Shown: positions 1 to 7,370 of the stretch, in pieces
Position numbering within the stretch: position 1 is the stretch's first letter
Layout: each line of letters begins with the position of its first letter
Source: Polaromonas sp.
Lineage (GTDB): Bacteria > Pseudomonadota > Gammaproteobacteria > Burkholderiales > Burkholderiaceae_C
Direction of reading: 5' to 3'
Length of the DNA: 13,382 nt
Assembly (NCBI GenBank): GCA_026786065.1
Contig: JAJAYS010000147.1
Coordinates: 1-13,382, forward strand
Notes under the pieces: model-generated
Database searches by the model: none
Seen by the model: the letters and a program-made list of their open reading frames with translations, nothing else
Told to the model about the DNA's origin: nothing
Position numbers and translations under genes: made by a program

Positions 1-282
1 GCACGCGGTATCGCCATCAAACCTGAAGTGCTGCTGCTCGCCGAGCCCTGCTCGGCGCTAGACCCGATTTCCACCGCCAAAATCGAGGAATTGATTGCCG
101 AGCTGAAAACCGACTACACCGTCGTCATCGTCACTCACAACATGCAGCAGGCGGCGCGTTGCAGCGACTACACCGCCTACATGTATCTTGGCGACCTCGT
201 CGAGTTCGGCGTCACCAAGGAACTGTTCTTCACACCGAAACGCAAAGAGACCGAAGATTACATCACCGGCCGCTTTGGCTGA
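1..282 (+). CDS. pstB: Phosphate ABC transporter ATP-binding protein PstB (3' part)
   Basis: This is the C-terminal 93 residues of the ATPase that powers the high-affinity phosphate importer PstSCAB at the inner membrane. The 5' part, with the Walker A motif, lies off the left edge. The frame is open from base 1 and ends in TGA at 280-282. Visible parts are the Walker B/D-loop segment ([12 protein letters not shown], fragment residues 11-22), the H-loop ([11 protein letters not shown]) and the family's C-terminal signature EDYITGRFG. The segment matches E. coli PstB closely by eye, so identification is secure. One oddity is that the usual Walker B aspartate before the catalytic glutamate is alanine (GCC at 40-42), while the catalytic Glu, D-loop and H-loop are intact. 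phoU starts 17 bases downstream, so the two genes are almost certainly co-transcribed. Any Pho box would lie upstream of the window. Confidence 0.96.
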   Translation, partial: ARGIAIKPEVLLLAEPCSALDPISTAKIEELIAELKTDYTVVIVTHNMQQAARCSDYTAYMYLGDLVEFGVTKELFFTPKRKETEDYITGRFG

Positions 283-286
283 CCAC

Positions 287-292
287 AGGAAA
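287..292 (+). promoter_or_regulatory. phoU ribosome binding site
   Basis: AGGAAA lies just after the pstB stop and six bases before the ATG at 299. It fixes the phoU start well downstream of the longest possible frame. Confidence 0.7.
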
Positions 293-298
293 CACGCC

Positions 299-1000
299 AT
301 GCCAGACAAACATCTCTCGACGCAGTTCGACAGCGAACTCAACGACGTGTCCTCCCGCGTCATGGAGTTGGGCGGCCTGGTGGAATCGCAACTGCGGATG
401 GCTATTTACGCGCTGTCGCAGTTCAGCGCAGAGAGCGCGATCCAGGTCATTCAGACCGAGGCGCGTGTCAACGCGATGGAAGTCGAAATTGACAGGGAGC
501 TGTCGTCGATCATTGCCCGGCGTCAGCCTACGGCGCGCGATCTGCGGCTGTTGATCGCGATCTCCAAAACCACGGCCAATCTGGAGCGCGCTGGCGACGA
601 GGCCGAAAAAATCGCCCGCATGGTGCGCTCCATCATCGACAGCGGCTCGGCGCGCTCCTTGCCCTCTTCGGACCTGCGCATTGCTGCGGATCTCGCTTCG
701 GGCCTGCTGCGCAAAGCGCTCGACGCCTTTGCGAGGCTGGACACGACCGTCGCCATCTCGATCCTGAAAGAAGACGACCTGATCGACCAGGAGTTCGACG
801 GCTTCGTACGAAAGCTGATCACCTACATGATGGAAGACCCGCGCACCATTTCGGCGAGCCTGGACCTGCTTTTCGTTGCTAAAGCGATCGAGCGCGTTGG
901 CGATCATGCCAAAAACATCGCCGAGTTCATCATCTACATCGTCAAGGGAACGGACATCCGGCATACGCCGATGGAGCAAATCGAATCCGCGATGCGCTGA
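299..1000 (+). CDS. phoU: Phosphate signalling adaptor PhoU
   Basis: PhoU is a cytoplasmic helical protein that links the Pst transporter to the PhoR sensor and holds the Pho regulon off when phosphate is plentiful. The product is 233 residues, the normal family length. Two repeated three-helix bundles each carry the metal-binding signature: ERAGDEAEKI at about residues 96-105 and ERVGDHAKNI at 198-207. I chose the ATG at 299 because AGGAAA at 287-292 sits at proper Shine-Dalgarno distance. The frame runs further upstream to 188, but that part overlaps pstB and does not resemble PhoU. The gene lies between pstB and phoB, the usual order in Proteobacteria, and ends seven bases before the phoB start. 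This indicates one operon. Confidence 0.96.
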   Translation: MPDKHLSTQFDSELNDVSSRVMELGGLVESQLRMAIYALSQFSAESAIQVIQTEARVNAMEVEIDRELSSIIARRQPTARDLRLLIAISKTTANLERAGDEAEKIARMVRSIIDSGSARSLPSSDLRIAADLASGLLRKALDAFARLDTTVAISILKEDDLIDQEFDGFVRKLITYMMEDPRTISASLDLLFVAKAIERVGDHAKNIAEFIIYIVKGTDIRHTPMEQIESAMR

Positions 1001-1007
1001 GGCCCGC

Positions 1008-1742
1008 ATGAAAAACTTGCCGCGCATTTTGGTGGTTGAAGATGAGCCGTCGATTGCCGAGTTGATTGCGGTCAACCTGAGGCACGGTGGCTTCGAGGTG
1101 GTGCTCGCGCAGGACAGCGTCAGCGCACAGGCGGCGCTCGATGCAGTTCTGCCCGACGCGATCCTGCTGGACTGGATGCTGCCCGGCCAAAGCGGTCTGG
1201 CGCTGGCGCGCCACTGGCGCCAGCAGCCGCGCACCCGCGCTGTACCTATTCTGATGCTGACCGCCCGTGGTGATGAGCCTGACAAGGTTGCCGGTCTCGA
1301 CGCAGGCGCGGACGACTACATCACCAAGCCTTTCTCGACCCAGGAGTTGCTGGCGCGGATTCGTGCAGTTCTGCGCCGGCGCGCGCCCGAATCGGTCAAC
1401 GACAGCGTGCGGGTCGGCGCTCTGGTTCTTGATGCTGGCACGCACCGCATCGCCTTCGAAGGTCAGCAGCTCAAGCTCGGCCCCACCGAATTCAAGCTGC
1501 TGCACTACCTGATGAAGCACGTTGAGCGCGTCCACAGCCGGAGCACCTTGCTCGACAAGGTCTGGGGCGACCACGTCTTCATCGAAGAGCGCACTGTCGA
1601 TGTGCATGTCAAGCGGCTGCGCGAGGCGCTCGGACCGGCTGGTGCGATGGTTGAAACCGTGCGGGGCGCCGGCTACCGGCTCACGGCCAGCACCGTATCA
1701 GGCTCGGGCACCGGCACGAGAGCGGCACAATTCGGGCAATGA
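1008..1742 (+). CDS. phoB: Phosphate regulon response regulator PhoB
   Basis: PhoB is an OmpR-family DNA-binding regulator. Once phosphorylated by PhoR it activates phosphate-starvation genes at Pho boxes. The product is 244 residues. The receiver domain (about 5-122) has the acidic pair E11/D12, the phospho-acceptor D55 (ILLDWMLPG), the switch T85 and the conserved K107 (DDYITKPF). The winged-helix output domain (about 135-226) has the recognition helix TVDVHVKRLREAL at 196-208 and the C-terminal hairpin VRGAGYRL. A roughly 18-residue tail rich in Ser, Thr and Gly makes it slightly longer than the usual 229-234. The start at 1008 aligns with the family start; the frame upstream to 876 is phoU shadow. 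The stop overlaps the phoR start as ATGA (1739-1742), implying translational coupling. Confidence 0.95.
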   Translation: MKNLPRILVVEDEPSIAELIAVNLRHGGFEVVLAQDSVSAQAALDAVLPDAILLDWMLPGQSGLALARHWRQQPRTRAVPILMLTARGDEPDKVAGLDAGADDYITKPFSTQELLARIRAVLRRRAPESVNDSVRVGALVLDAGTHRIAFEGQQLKLGPTEFKLLHYLMKHVERVHSRSTLLDKVWGDHVFIEERTVDVHVKRLREALGPAGAMVETVRGAGYRLTASTVSGSGTGTRAAQFGQ

Positions 1743-3106
1743 TCAAACGCTGGATTTATTTCATCGCTTGCATGGCGGGCGGCGCGACCCTGGGCTGGTT
1801 TGCGGCCGGGCTCGGAGGGCTGGCGGTGGGGCTGGCTGGCGGCGCGGCCGCTTGGCTGGCGGCAGACACTCTTCAATTAACTTTGTGGCTGAACTGGCTG
1901 CGTGCCGAGCAGATCAACGAAACGCACCACATGATGGCCGTAAACGAAGGCGCGCTGCGCGGGGCCTGGCGCGACATTGCCGAGCGCACGCACCGCCTGC
2001 TGAAAAACCGCGACCGCCGCTATGACGAACTGCAGACCCGACTTGACGAATTCCTGTCGGCAATGCAGGCGTCTCCCAGTGGCGTGGTTCTGCTCGACCA
2101 CGACGGCCGCATCGAATGGTCAAACCAGATGGCTACCGAGCACTTTGGCTTCGACGCGCAGCGCGACGTGCACCAGCACATCGCCAATCTGGTTCGCGAT
2201 CCGGCCTTCAAGGCCTATATGGCAGCGGCCGACTTCATGGGGAGCGTCGTCATTCCAGGGCACTTCAACACCGCCTCCCACCCGGTCAAACTCTCGGTCA
2301 ATATGCATTCGTATGGACAGGGCCGCAAATTGCTGCTGTCGCGCGACATCACCTCAGTCGAGTTGGCCGAGGCCATGCAGCGCGATTTTGTCGCCAACGT
2401 CTCGCACGAGATCCGCACGCCGCTGACGGTGCTGGCCGGCTTCGTTGAAACGCTGCAAACCCTCCCGCTGGCAGAGCCCGAACGCCGGAGGTATCTGGGC
2501 CTGATGGCCCAGCAGTCGCAGCGCATGCAGACGCTGGTCCATGACCTGCTGACGCTGTCACGGCTGGAAGGCAGTCCGTTCCCGGGTTCGCACGAATGGA
2601 CCCCCACCAATGCCTTGCTGGCCCAATGCGAGCAGGAGGCGGGCGCGCTGTCGCTGCTGCTCACCGGTCGTGGCCAGCGGCTGCAGTTCGAATCCGGTCC
2701 GGTCTGCGAGATTGCCGGCGTGCAGGCCGAGCTCTACAGTGCGATGTCCAACCTCGTCAGCAACGCGGTTCGCTACACGCCAGGGGCCGGCTCTGTCAAG
2801 GTCAGCTGGAAGCTGCTGCCTGACGGGCGTGGCGAGTTTCTGGTCACCGACAGCGGTCCGGGAATTGCCGCAGAGCATTTGCCTCGCCTGACCGAGCGCT
2901 TTTACCGGGTTGATCGCAGTCGTTCGCGCGAAACCGGCGGCACCGGGCTCGGGTTGGCCATCGTCAAACATGTGGCGCAGCGCCACGGCGCCGAACTGCT
3001 GGTCCAAAGCCGGCCCGGTCAGGGCTCGACTTTCGGTCTGCTGTTTCCGTCGTCCCGGGTGCGTTTGACATCGACCCAGGCCAGCATGACCAAGGCATCG
3101 GTGTAG
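1739..3106 (+). CDS. phoR: Phosphate regulon sensor histidine kinase PhoR
   Basis: PhoR is an inner-membrane sensor kinase that phosphorylates and dephosphorylates PhoB in response to the Pst/PhoU signal. The product is 455 residues. It begins with a hydrophobic Gly/Ala-rich stretch at about 5-45, enough for two membrane helices with almost no periplasmic loop. That fits a sensor that does not bind phosphate outside the cell. A PAS domain follows (about 100-205), then the dimerisation domain with phospho-accepting H223 in VSHEIRTPLT. The ATPase domain has the N box (SNLVSNAVRYT, 337-347), G1 (DSGPGI, 371-376), F box (FYR, 388-390) and G2 (GGTGLGLAI, 400-408). All catalytic boxes are intact. 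It overlaps phoB by four bases and is the last plus-strand gene before a convergent minus-strand gene. Confidence 0.95.
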   Translation: MIKRWIYFIACMAGGATLGWFAAGLGGLAVGLAGGAAAWLAADTLQLTLWLNWLRAEQINETHHMMAVNEGALRGAWRDIAERTHRLLKNRDRRYDELQTRLDEFLSAMQASPSGVVLLDHDGRIEWSNQMATEHFGFDAQRDVHQHIANLVRDPAFKAYMAAADFMGSVVIPGHFNTASHPVKLSVNMHSYGQGRKLLLSRDITSVELAEAMQRDFVANVSHEIRTPLTVLAGFVETLQTLPLAEPERRRYLGLMAQQSQRMQTLVHDLLTLSRLEGSPFPGSHEWTPTNALLAQCEQEAGALSLLLTGRGQRLQFESGPVCEIAGVQAELYSAMSNLVSNAVRYTPGAGSVKVSWKLLPDGRGEFLVTDSGPGIAAEHLPRLTERFYRVDRSRSRETGGTGLGLAIVKHVAQRHGAELLVQSRPGQGSTFGLLFPSSRVRLTSTQASMTKASV

Positions 3107-3216
3107 CCAGGCCGGCCGCGCCGCTTTTTCTCCGTTCAAGCGCCGTCATAGTCCGACGCCATGCGTGATCTGATCGGCTGGGCAGATGAAAGCGTCGCGT
3201 TCGCTGCTCAGCGCGA
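3107..3216. other. Convergent intergenic gap between phoR and the glycosyltransferase-like gene
   Basis: This 110-base gap separates two convergent genes. I looked for a hairpin with a T tract on either strand and found none convincing. The only pairing seen is a distant CTGATC/GATCAG match. Termination here may be Rho-dependent, but that is inference. Confidence 0.5.
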
Positions 3217-5010
3217 TCAGGGTGCCCTCAACGGGGCGGGCGCACTGTCTTTTTTGGCACGCGGCGCGGAGGCATCGACCGTCACCCGCCGGTAGACCAG
3301 CACGTTCTCGTTTTTATCGGTCGGCCGCGTCACCGTCGCCTGCAGCGCCCAGTCCGGAAGGTTGACCTGCCGACTCAACGTGCCCTGGGCTTCGGAATCG
3401 ACCACCAAAAACGGACAGCTGGCGCGTTCGCCGGCCTGCTTCAGCGCAAGTCGGCCGTGGTAGCGCAGACCGGCTGCCTGGGCGCTGCCAATCCCGTAAA
3501 TTTCAACGCAGCGGGTGCGGTCCACCAAGCGGGCGACCTGACGCGAAGTAGGCCCGTAGCTTCGGGCGTAGTCGAGCAAGGGCAGCCATAAGGTCATCAG
3601 CAGCATCCAGCTAAGCGTGGCTCCGCCCGCCGGCAACACCAGCGACTTCCAGATCGCCGCCCGCTGTGCCCCGGCACGCCATTTGACGAGCCAGGCCCAA
3701 GCCAGCGTGGCGCCAAGTGCGGTCACAAAGGCCAGCCATGAAAAGCTGGCCTCGAAGCCCGGTGCCAGTCGGGCCACGTTGGCGGCGGGCTGGCGGGGAA
3801 ATCCGGTCTGCATCGCAATCCATATGACCCATATGACCAAAGCGCTGCCAGTAAAAAAAAGCAAGGTAAACCAGTCGATCAGCGAGGCGACACTACGCCG
3901 TAGCGTTGGAAGGGCGAAGGCCGCCAGTGCCGCCAGCGGCGGCAGTGCCAGCAGCAAACTGCGGTCCGATGCCGACGGCGCGGTAATCGCGGAGGTAATG
4001 GCGACGATGGAAAACCACAGCGGCAAAGCGACATGACGGCTCGCCAACTGCCGGCGCCAGCGCAGCAGCGTCCACAGCGCCAGTGGCCAGGCCGGCCAGG
4101 TGAACCACACCAGCAGACGCGCCAGTCGGGCCAATTCGCTGGCGGCCGGCCCATCGCCCGAGGCCGCAAGCGAAAAACGCCAGCGCCACAGATTCAGCGC
4201 GGAGGACATCAGACAGACCACGACGGTGACACCAGCTACCAGCAAAGCCTGGTTCCAGGCTGAACCGTTGCCTTCAGCATGGCCCTCGCTGGAGTCGCTG
4301 CGGCCCCAGCGCCGATGTCCGAGCTCTACCAGCAGGCCGCCGGCACCCAGCAGCAGGGCGAGCGTGGGCGCACCGCTCAGTGCCAGCCCAGTCAAGCCAA
4401 GCGAAAGCGCCAGCGCCGGCCCAGCCAGCGCGAGGCCCTCGCGAGAGGTGATGGCTGCCAAAGCGTAAAAGCAGAGAGACGCGAAACCCAGCTGTGCAAG
4501 CGCCGGAGTGGTTTCGTGGGAGAGTTGGGCCAGCCCGAGGCAGGCGATCAACGCCAACAGGCTGGCGTCGGCGATGGCGCGGGCGTAGTCCACCGGTTCG
4601 GCCTCGCCGCCAAAGGCGAAAGCAACCGGTTGTGCCTGGGGGCTGCGGGCCAGGTAGTAGGTGCCGTACCAGGTCGTCATAAGCGTGATGGCGAGCAAGA
4701 CGACAAACGGCAGCCGGACGGCCAACGCAGGGTCCAGAAAAGGCATCGCCGATATAGCCACTGCGCCCAGCCAATAGGGGGCCAGCGCGTCGAAGCTGTT
4801 GAGTACCCCGAGCATTTGCGGCTGCAACCAGCTCGAACCTGGCAAAGTCAGCTCCTGCATGATGCCGAAAGCCGTGATGTCTTCGTTTTTCCACGGGCTG
4901 CGTCCGATGAAGCCGGGCAGCACATAGGCAATACAGAAAAGCCAGAGCGCCAGGCGTGGCAAGCGCCGCACGGCTGACTGCGCAACGATGGCGGGGGAGG
5001 GCTTGTTCAA
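3217..5010 (-). CDS. ArnT/GT-C-like multi-spanning membrane glycosyltransferase
   Basis: The product is a 597-residue polytopic inner-membrane protein with roughly 12-13 hydrophobic segments between residues 18 and 480, then a soluble C-terminal tail of about 115 residues. The layout resembles the GT39/GT83 (ArnT, RgtA-D) family, which moves a sugar from a polyprenyl-phosphate carrier to a lipid or glycan. Residues after the first membrane helix (SPWKNEDITAFG, 38-49) resemble the ArnT-type first-loop acidic motif; E43/D44 are candidate catalytic acids. The SDRSLLLALPPLAALAAF stretch near 348-365 resembles the late membrane segment of these proteins. Donor and acceptor cannot be read from the sequence. 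The start codon is TTG at 5010 with no good Shine-Dalgarno. The frame stays open upstream, so the start is uncertain. The gene is convergent with phoR and lies behind the rpmE2 terminator, so it is probably a single transcription unit. The family call is moderately sure. Confidence 0.65.
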   Translation of the reverse strand: MNKPSPAIVAQSAVRRLPRLALWLFCIAYVLPGFIGRSPWKNEDITAFGIMQELTLPGSSWLQPQMLGVLNSFDALAPYWLGAVAISAMPFLDPALAVRLPFVVLLAITLMTTWYGTYYLARSPQAQPVAFAFGGEAEPVDYARAIADASLLALIACLGLAQLSHETTPALAQLGFASLCFYALAAITSREGLALAGPALALSLGLTGLALSGAPTLALLLGAGGLLVELGHRRWGRSDSSEGHAEGNGSAWNQALLVAGVTVVVCLMSSALNLWRWRFSLAASGDGPAASELARLARLLVWFTWPAWPLALWTLLRWRRQLASRHVALPLWFSIVAITSAITAPSASDRSLLLALPPLAALAAFALPTLRRSVASLIDWFTLLFFTGSALVIWVIWIAMQTGFPRQPAANVARLAPGFEASFSWLAFVTALGATLAWAWLVKWRAGAQRAAIWKSLVLPAGGATLSWMLLMTLWLPLLDYARSYGPTSRQVARLVDRTRCVEIYGIGSAQAAGLRYHGRLALKQAGERASCPFLVVDSEAQGTLSRQVNLPDWALQATVTRPTDKNENVLVYRRVTVDASAPRAKKDSAPAPLRAP

Positions 5011-5096
5011 AACGGCGGCTGGTTGAGAAAAGTGCTGGCCTGGGCGACTGCCCCGCCAAATAGCTTGTGCGGGACATTCCGCTCTAATTTTGGGCC

Positions 5097-5128
5097 AAAA
5101 AAAAGCAGCCTGGTCTCAGGCTGCTTTT
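5097..5128 (-). terminator. Intrinsic terminator after rpmE2
   Basis: A perfect 12-base inverted repeat (5101-5112 and 5117-5128) encloses the 4-base loop GTCT. Its core is GCAGCCTG/CAGGCTGC. On the minus strand the stem runs into eight T residues, the classic Rho-independent form. It lies 32 bases beyond the rpmE2 stop. The stem also ends in TTTT on the plus strand, so it could work weakly in both directions. Confidence 0.9.
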
Positions 5129-5159
5129 ATATGCGCAGGGCGCCTTATCGGCTGCTTGA

Positions 5160-5447
5160 TCAGGCCGCTTTAGCGGGCTCGGCCGCTGCGTCTTTTGCAG
5201 CGGTTTTGCCGAAGCGGTTGCGGAATTTTTCAACGCGGCCACCCATGTTGTCAACCGACTTTTGCGTACCGGTGTAGAAGGGGTGCGACTCGCTCGAAGT
5301 GTCGAGCTTGTAGAGCGGCAGTTCGCGGCCGTCGTCCATCTTCACCATTTCTTTGGTGTTCACGCACGATCGCGTGACGAACTTGAAGTTGTTGGACAGG
5401 TCCACAAAACAGACTTCGCGGTAATTGGGGTGAATGCCGTCTTTCAT
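5160..5447 (-). CDS. rpmE2: 50S ribosomal protein L31, type B
   Basis: L31 sits at the bridge between the two ribosomal subunits. The 95-residue product carries the family landmarks MKDGIHPNYR at the start, then FVTRS, SHPFYTGTQK and RVEKFRNRFG. It belongs to the type B (zinc-independent) form: Cys13 and Cys28 are present but the paired CxxC zinc ligands of type A are missing. The last 15 or so residues are an Ala/Lys-rich tail. A strong Shine-Dalgarno (AAGGAAAG on the minus strand, complement near 5450-5458) precedes the ATG. It follows rho in the same direction, an order seen in several bacterial groups. Type B L31 is often the zinc-starvation paralogue, but whether this genome also has type A cannot be told from the window. 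Confidence 0.95.
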   Translation of the reverse strand: MKDGIHPNYREVCFVDLSNNFKFVTRSCVNTKEMVKMDDGRELPLYKLDTSSESHPFYTGTQKSVDNMGGRVEKFRNRFGKTAAKDAAAEPAKAA

Positions 5448-5512
5448 GATCTTTCCTTATTCGTTTCGGGAGCCACTCAAACCAGCTCTGAGCACTTTCC
5501 GTGGAGCCCTCT

Positions 5513-5521
5513 ATTATTGCA
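5513..5521 (-). promoter_or_regulatory. Candidate extended -10 promoter for rpmE2
   Basis: The minus strand reads TGCAATAAT, an extended -10 (TGn plus AATAAT). Transcription would start near 5506, giving a leader of about 60 bases before the rpmE2 start. No good -35 is visible at 16-18 bases. The AT-rich island stands out in otherwise GC-rich sequence. Confidence 0.4.
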
Positions 5522-5549
5522 TTAAATCAAGCACTTAGAGCGGTTTCCA

Positions 5550-5702
5550 GCGGTGCAAAGACGAATTTGCGCAGGCCGCATGAATAGCTCGGGAAGGTCC
5601 GGAAATTTCCAAACCAGCAGGCGCTGCAGAACCAGCTTGGCCGGGCTGCAGGCGTGGCGGCCCCCTCGGTGGGCGACACGCAGTGCGCGACAGTGGGGGG
5701 CA
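5550..5702 (-). repeat. Intergenic repeat-like element between rho and rpmE2
   Basis: This stretch begins four bases beyond the rho stop and contains a 19-base block (minus strand GTCGCGCACTGCGTGTCGC, 5673-5691) that recurs exactly in the addB-addA gap. In both places a run of C precedes the block and CCGAGG follows shortly after. A ten-base perfect palindrome, GGAAATTTCC, lies at 5601-5610. The outer limits of the element are my estimate. Short open frames here (for example 63 codons on the minus strand from 5713) look like by-products of the repeat rather than genes. No T-tailed rho terminator is visible, so the element may take part in transcript ending or stability (inference). Confidence 0.6.
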
Positions 5703-5705
5703 ATC

Positions 5706-6968
5706 TCATCCACCCCGCCGCATCATGTCGAAGAATTCATGGTTGTTTTTGGTGGCCTTCATGTTTTTCAACATGAGTTCCATCGATTCGATCTCGTCCA
5801 TGTTGTACATAAACTGACGCAGGATCCGTGACTTTTGCAGGATTTCCGGGGCCAGAAGCAGCTCTTCCTTGCGGGTGCCGCTGCGGTTCAGGTGTATCGC
5901 CGGAAACACGCGTTTTTCGTACAGGCGGCGGTCCAGGTGGATTTCGCAATTTCCTGTGCCCTTGAACTCCTCAAAGATCACCTCGTCCATGCGGCTGCCG
6001 GTATCAACCAGCGCGGTGCCGATGATCGTCAGGCTGCCGCCTTCTTCAATCTTGCGAGCCGCGCCAAAGAACCGTTTTGGGCGTTGAAGCGCGTTGGCGT
6101 CCACGCCGCCGGTCAGCACCTTGCCGGACGACGGCAGCACGTTGTTGTAGGCCCGGGCCAAGCGCGTGATGGAGTCAAGCAGAACGACCACGTCTTTGCC
6201 GAGTTCGACCAGCCGCTTGGCGCGTTCGATCACCATTTCAGCCACATGCACGTGGCGCGCGGCGGGTTCGTCAAAGGTCGATGAGATCACCTCGCCGCGC
6301 ACGCTGCGTTGCATTTCCGTGACCTCTTCGGGACGCTCATCGACCAGCAGCACCATCATCACCACTTCGGGGTAGTTGGCCGTAATTGCGTGGGCGATGT
6401 TCTGCATCATCACGGTCTTGCCGGATTTTGGCGGAGCCACCAGCAATGCCCGCTGGCCCTTGCCGATGGGTGCGACGATGTCGATGATGCGGCTTGTCAG
6501 GTTTTCTTCGCCCTTGATGTCGCGCTCAAGCTTGAACTGCTCGCGCGGAAACAGCGGCGTCAGGTTTTCGAACATCACCTTGTGCTTGTTCGCCTCTGGT
6601 GCACCGTCGTTGTCCTTTTCGAGCTTGTTGAGTGGAAAGTAACGCTCGCCGTCTTTCGGGGTGCGGACCTCGCCTTCGATCATGTCTCCGGTGTGCAGGT
6701 TGAAGCGGCGGATCTGGCTCGGGCTGATGTAGATGTCGTCGGTCGATGCGGTGTAGCTCGAGTCCGGCGCGCGCAGGAAGCCGAAGCCGTCCGGCAGGAC
6801 TTCCAGCACGCCGTCGGCAACGATGGTTTCACCCGTCTTGGAGCGCTTTTTGATGATGGCAAACATCAACTCCTGCTTGCGCATGCGGCCAACGTTCTCA
6901 ATTTCCAGTTCTTCGGCCTGCTTGAGCACTTCAGACACGTGCAGTGCCTTGAGTTCGTTTAGATGCAT
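5706..6968 (-). CDS. rho: Transcription termination factor Rho
   Basis: Rho is a hexameric RNA-dependent ATPase/translocase that ends transcription of untranslated RNA. The product is 420 residues, the standard length (E. coli 419). In order: the N-terminal helical region with [11 protein letters not shown] (28-38); the cold-shock-like RNA-binding fold with DGFGFLRAP (60-68) and [13 protein letters not shown] (83-95); the P-loop APPKSGKT (178-185); the [11 protein letters not shown] segment (211-221); Walker B VVLLDS with D265; and [13 protein letters not shown] (282-294). All core motifs are intact. I placed the start at 6968, where the protein begins [14 protein letters not shown] as in homologues. 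The frame runs 66 codons further upstream to 7166, but that part is leader with stem-loops. AGG at 6976-6978 is a modest Shine-Dalgarno. It lies between trxA and rpmE2, all on the minus strand. Confidence 0.97.
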   Translation of the reverse strand: MHLNELKALHVSEVLKQAEELEIENVGRMRKQELMFAIIKKRSKTGETIVADGVLEVLPDGFGFLRAPDSSYTASTDDIYISPSQIRRFNLHTGDMIEGEVRTPKDGERYFPLNKLEKDNDGAPEANKHKVMFENLTPLFPREQFKLERDIKGEENLTSRIIDIVAPIGKGQRALLVAPPKSGKTVMMQNIAHAITANYPEVVMMVLLVDERPEEVTEMQRSVRGEVISSTFDEPAARHVHVAEMVIERAKRLVELGKDVVVLLDSITRLARAYNNVLPSSGKVLTGGVDANALQRPKRFFGAARKIEEGGSLTIIGTALVDTGSRMDEVIFEEFKGTGNCEIHLDRRLYEKRVFPAIHLNRSGTRKEELLLAPEILQKSRILRQFMYNMDEIESMELMLKNMKATKNNHEFFDMMRRGG

Positions 6969-6987
6969 GGGTTGACCTGCGTGAGAT

Positions 6988-7007
6988 TCGGCTCCCGCAG
7001 GAGCCGA
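6988..7007 (-). promoter_or_regulatory. Stem-loop in the rho leader, near the start codon
   Basis: An 8-base perfect stem (core CGGCTCC/GGAGCCG) with a 4-base loop lies about 19 bases upstream of the rho ATG. It is close enough to affect ribosome access or a Rho loading site. The structure is plain in the sequence; a regulatory role is inferred from the known autoregulation of rho in E. coli. Confidence 0.5.
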
Positions 7008-7038
7008 TGGAGAAGGGCGGGGAGAGGTTTGAAACGAA

Positions 7039-7086
7039 GCCGCTGTGGAATGCGGCCTACAAACCCGGAACTCGAACCACAGCGGC
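7039..7086 (-). promoter_or_regulatory. Long-arm inverted repeat in the rho leader
   Basis: A perfect 10-base inverted repeat (GCCGCTGTGG at 7039-7048 and CCACAGCGGC at 7077-7086) encloses a 28-base loop. It lies wholly inside the predicted rho 5' leader and could form one arm of an attenuator, or bind a protein as DNA. The role is unknown. Confidence 0.5.
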
Positions 7087-7113
7087 GAAAAGCCGGTCGG
7101 GCGAACGTGCGCG

Positions 7114-7122
7114 ATTATGACA
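7114..7122 (-). promoter_or_regulatory. Candidate extended -10 promoter for rho
   Basis: The minus strand reads TGTCATAAT, an extended -10 (TGn plus CATAAT, five of six matches to TATAAT). No clear -35 lies at 16-18 bases. Transcription would start near 7107, leaving a rho leader of about 140 bases holding both stem-loops described separately. Confidence 0.45.
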
Positions 7123-7370
7123 GGAAACGCGTGCTGCCCATGCGTGGCTGCCGCGCCTGCCCGCACGTCGGCTCGGGCACTTTGGCGGGCCGCGCCGCCG
7201 ATGTTCTCAGCTAGGGACCCTCTGCATAACCCTGGCGACTCTGCCGCAGCCGGGGTGGCAGCAAGGCGCTTTTTTGTGCCAACCGCTGCGCCGTCGGCAC
7301 AAAAAGCAACGCAGAAGGCTGCTTGATCCCGGCCGATCCCGAGCCGCAGGAATTCCTTGGCCGGAAACGA
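7123..7370. other. Non-coding part of the trxA-rho gap with unexplained structure
   Basis: Between the rho promoter candidate and the trxA terminator lie about 250 bases with no convincing gene. Open frames here are short, overlap one another and show no recognisable family. The stretch 7192-7307 is rich in inverted repeats. GCGCC (7192-7196) can pair with GGCGC (7265-7269), directly followed by six T residues. CCCTGGC (7230-7236) can pair with GCCGGGG (7249-7255). A hairpin with a GC-plus-A/T stem spans 7268-7307. I compared it by eye with 4.5S, 6S, RNase P RNA, tmRNA and common riboswitch signatures and recognised none. Confidence 0.4.

Noticed and set aside
263..1285. 340-codon minus-strand frame opposite phoU and phoB
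   Set aside because: It is a high-GC antisense shadow of two confidently identified genes, with an Arg/Ala/Gln-rich composition and no family likeness.
3161..3295. Small plus-strand frame of 44 codons starting MRDLIGWADES
   Set aside because: It overlaps the 3' end of the convergent gene, has no convincing ribosome site and no recognisable family. It could be a remnant, but support is too weak.
4279..4977. 232-codon plus-strand frame opposite the glycosyltransferase-like gene
   Set aside because: The minus-strand product has clear membrane helices and family features; this one is a Gln/Arg-rich shadow.
5522..5713. 63-codon minus-strand frame between rho and rpmE2
   Set aside because: It starts inside the rho 3' end and is made of the intergenic repeat; other frames here are equally open, so it looks like repeat by-product.
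7062..7080. GGTTCGAGTTCC on the minus strand, resembling a tRNA T arm
   Set aside because: The flanking bases do not pair to form a T stem, and no acceptor, D or anticodon arms can be built upstream.
6969..7166. N-terminal extension of rho by 66 codons
   Set aside because: The extension has no Rho similarity, contains the leader stem-loops and lies beyond the expected 420-residue protein; the homologue-like start MHLNEL is at 6968.
7201..7280. Possible 4.5S (SRP) RNA
   Set aside because: The conserved apical sequence around GGAAGGAAGCAGC is absent. GGTGGCAGCAAGG is only a superficial likeness.
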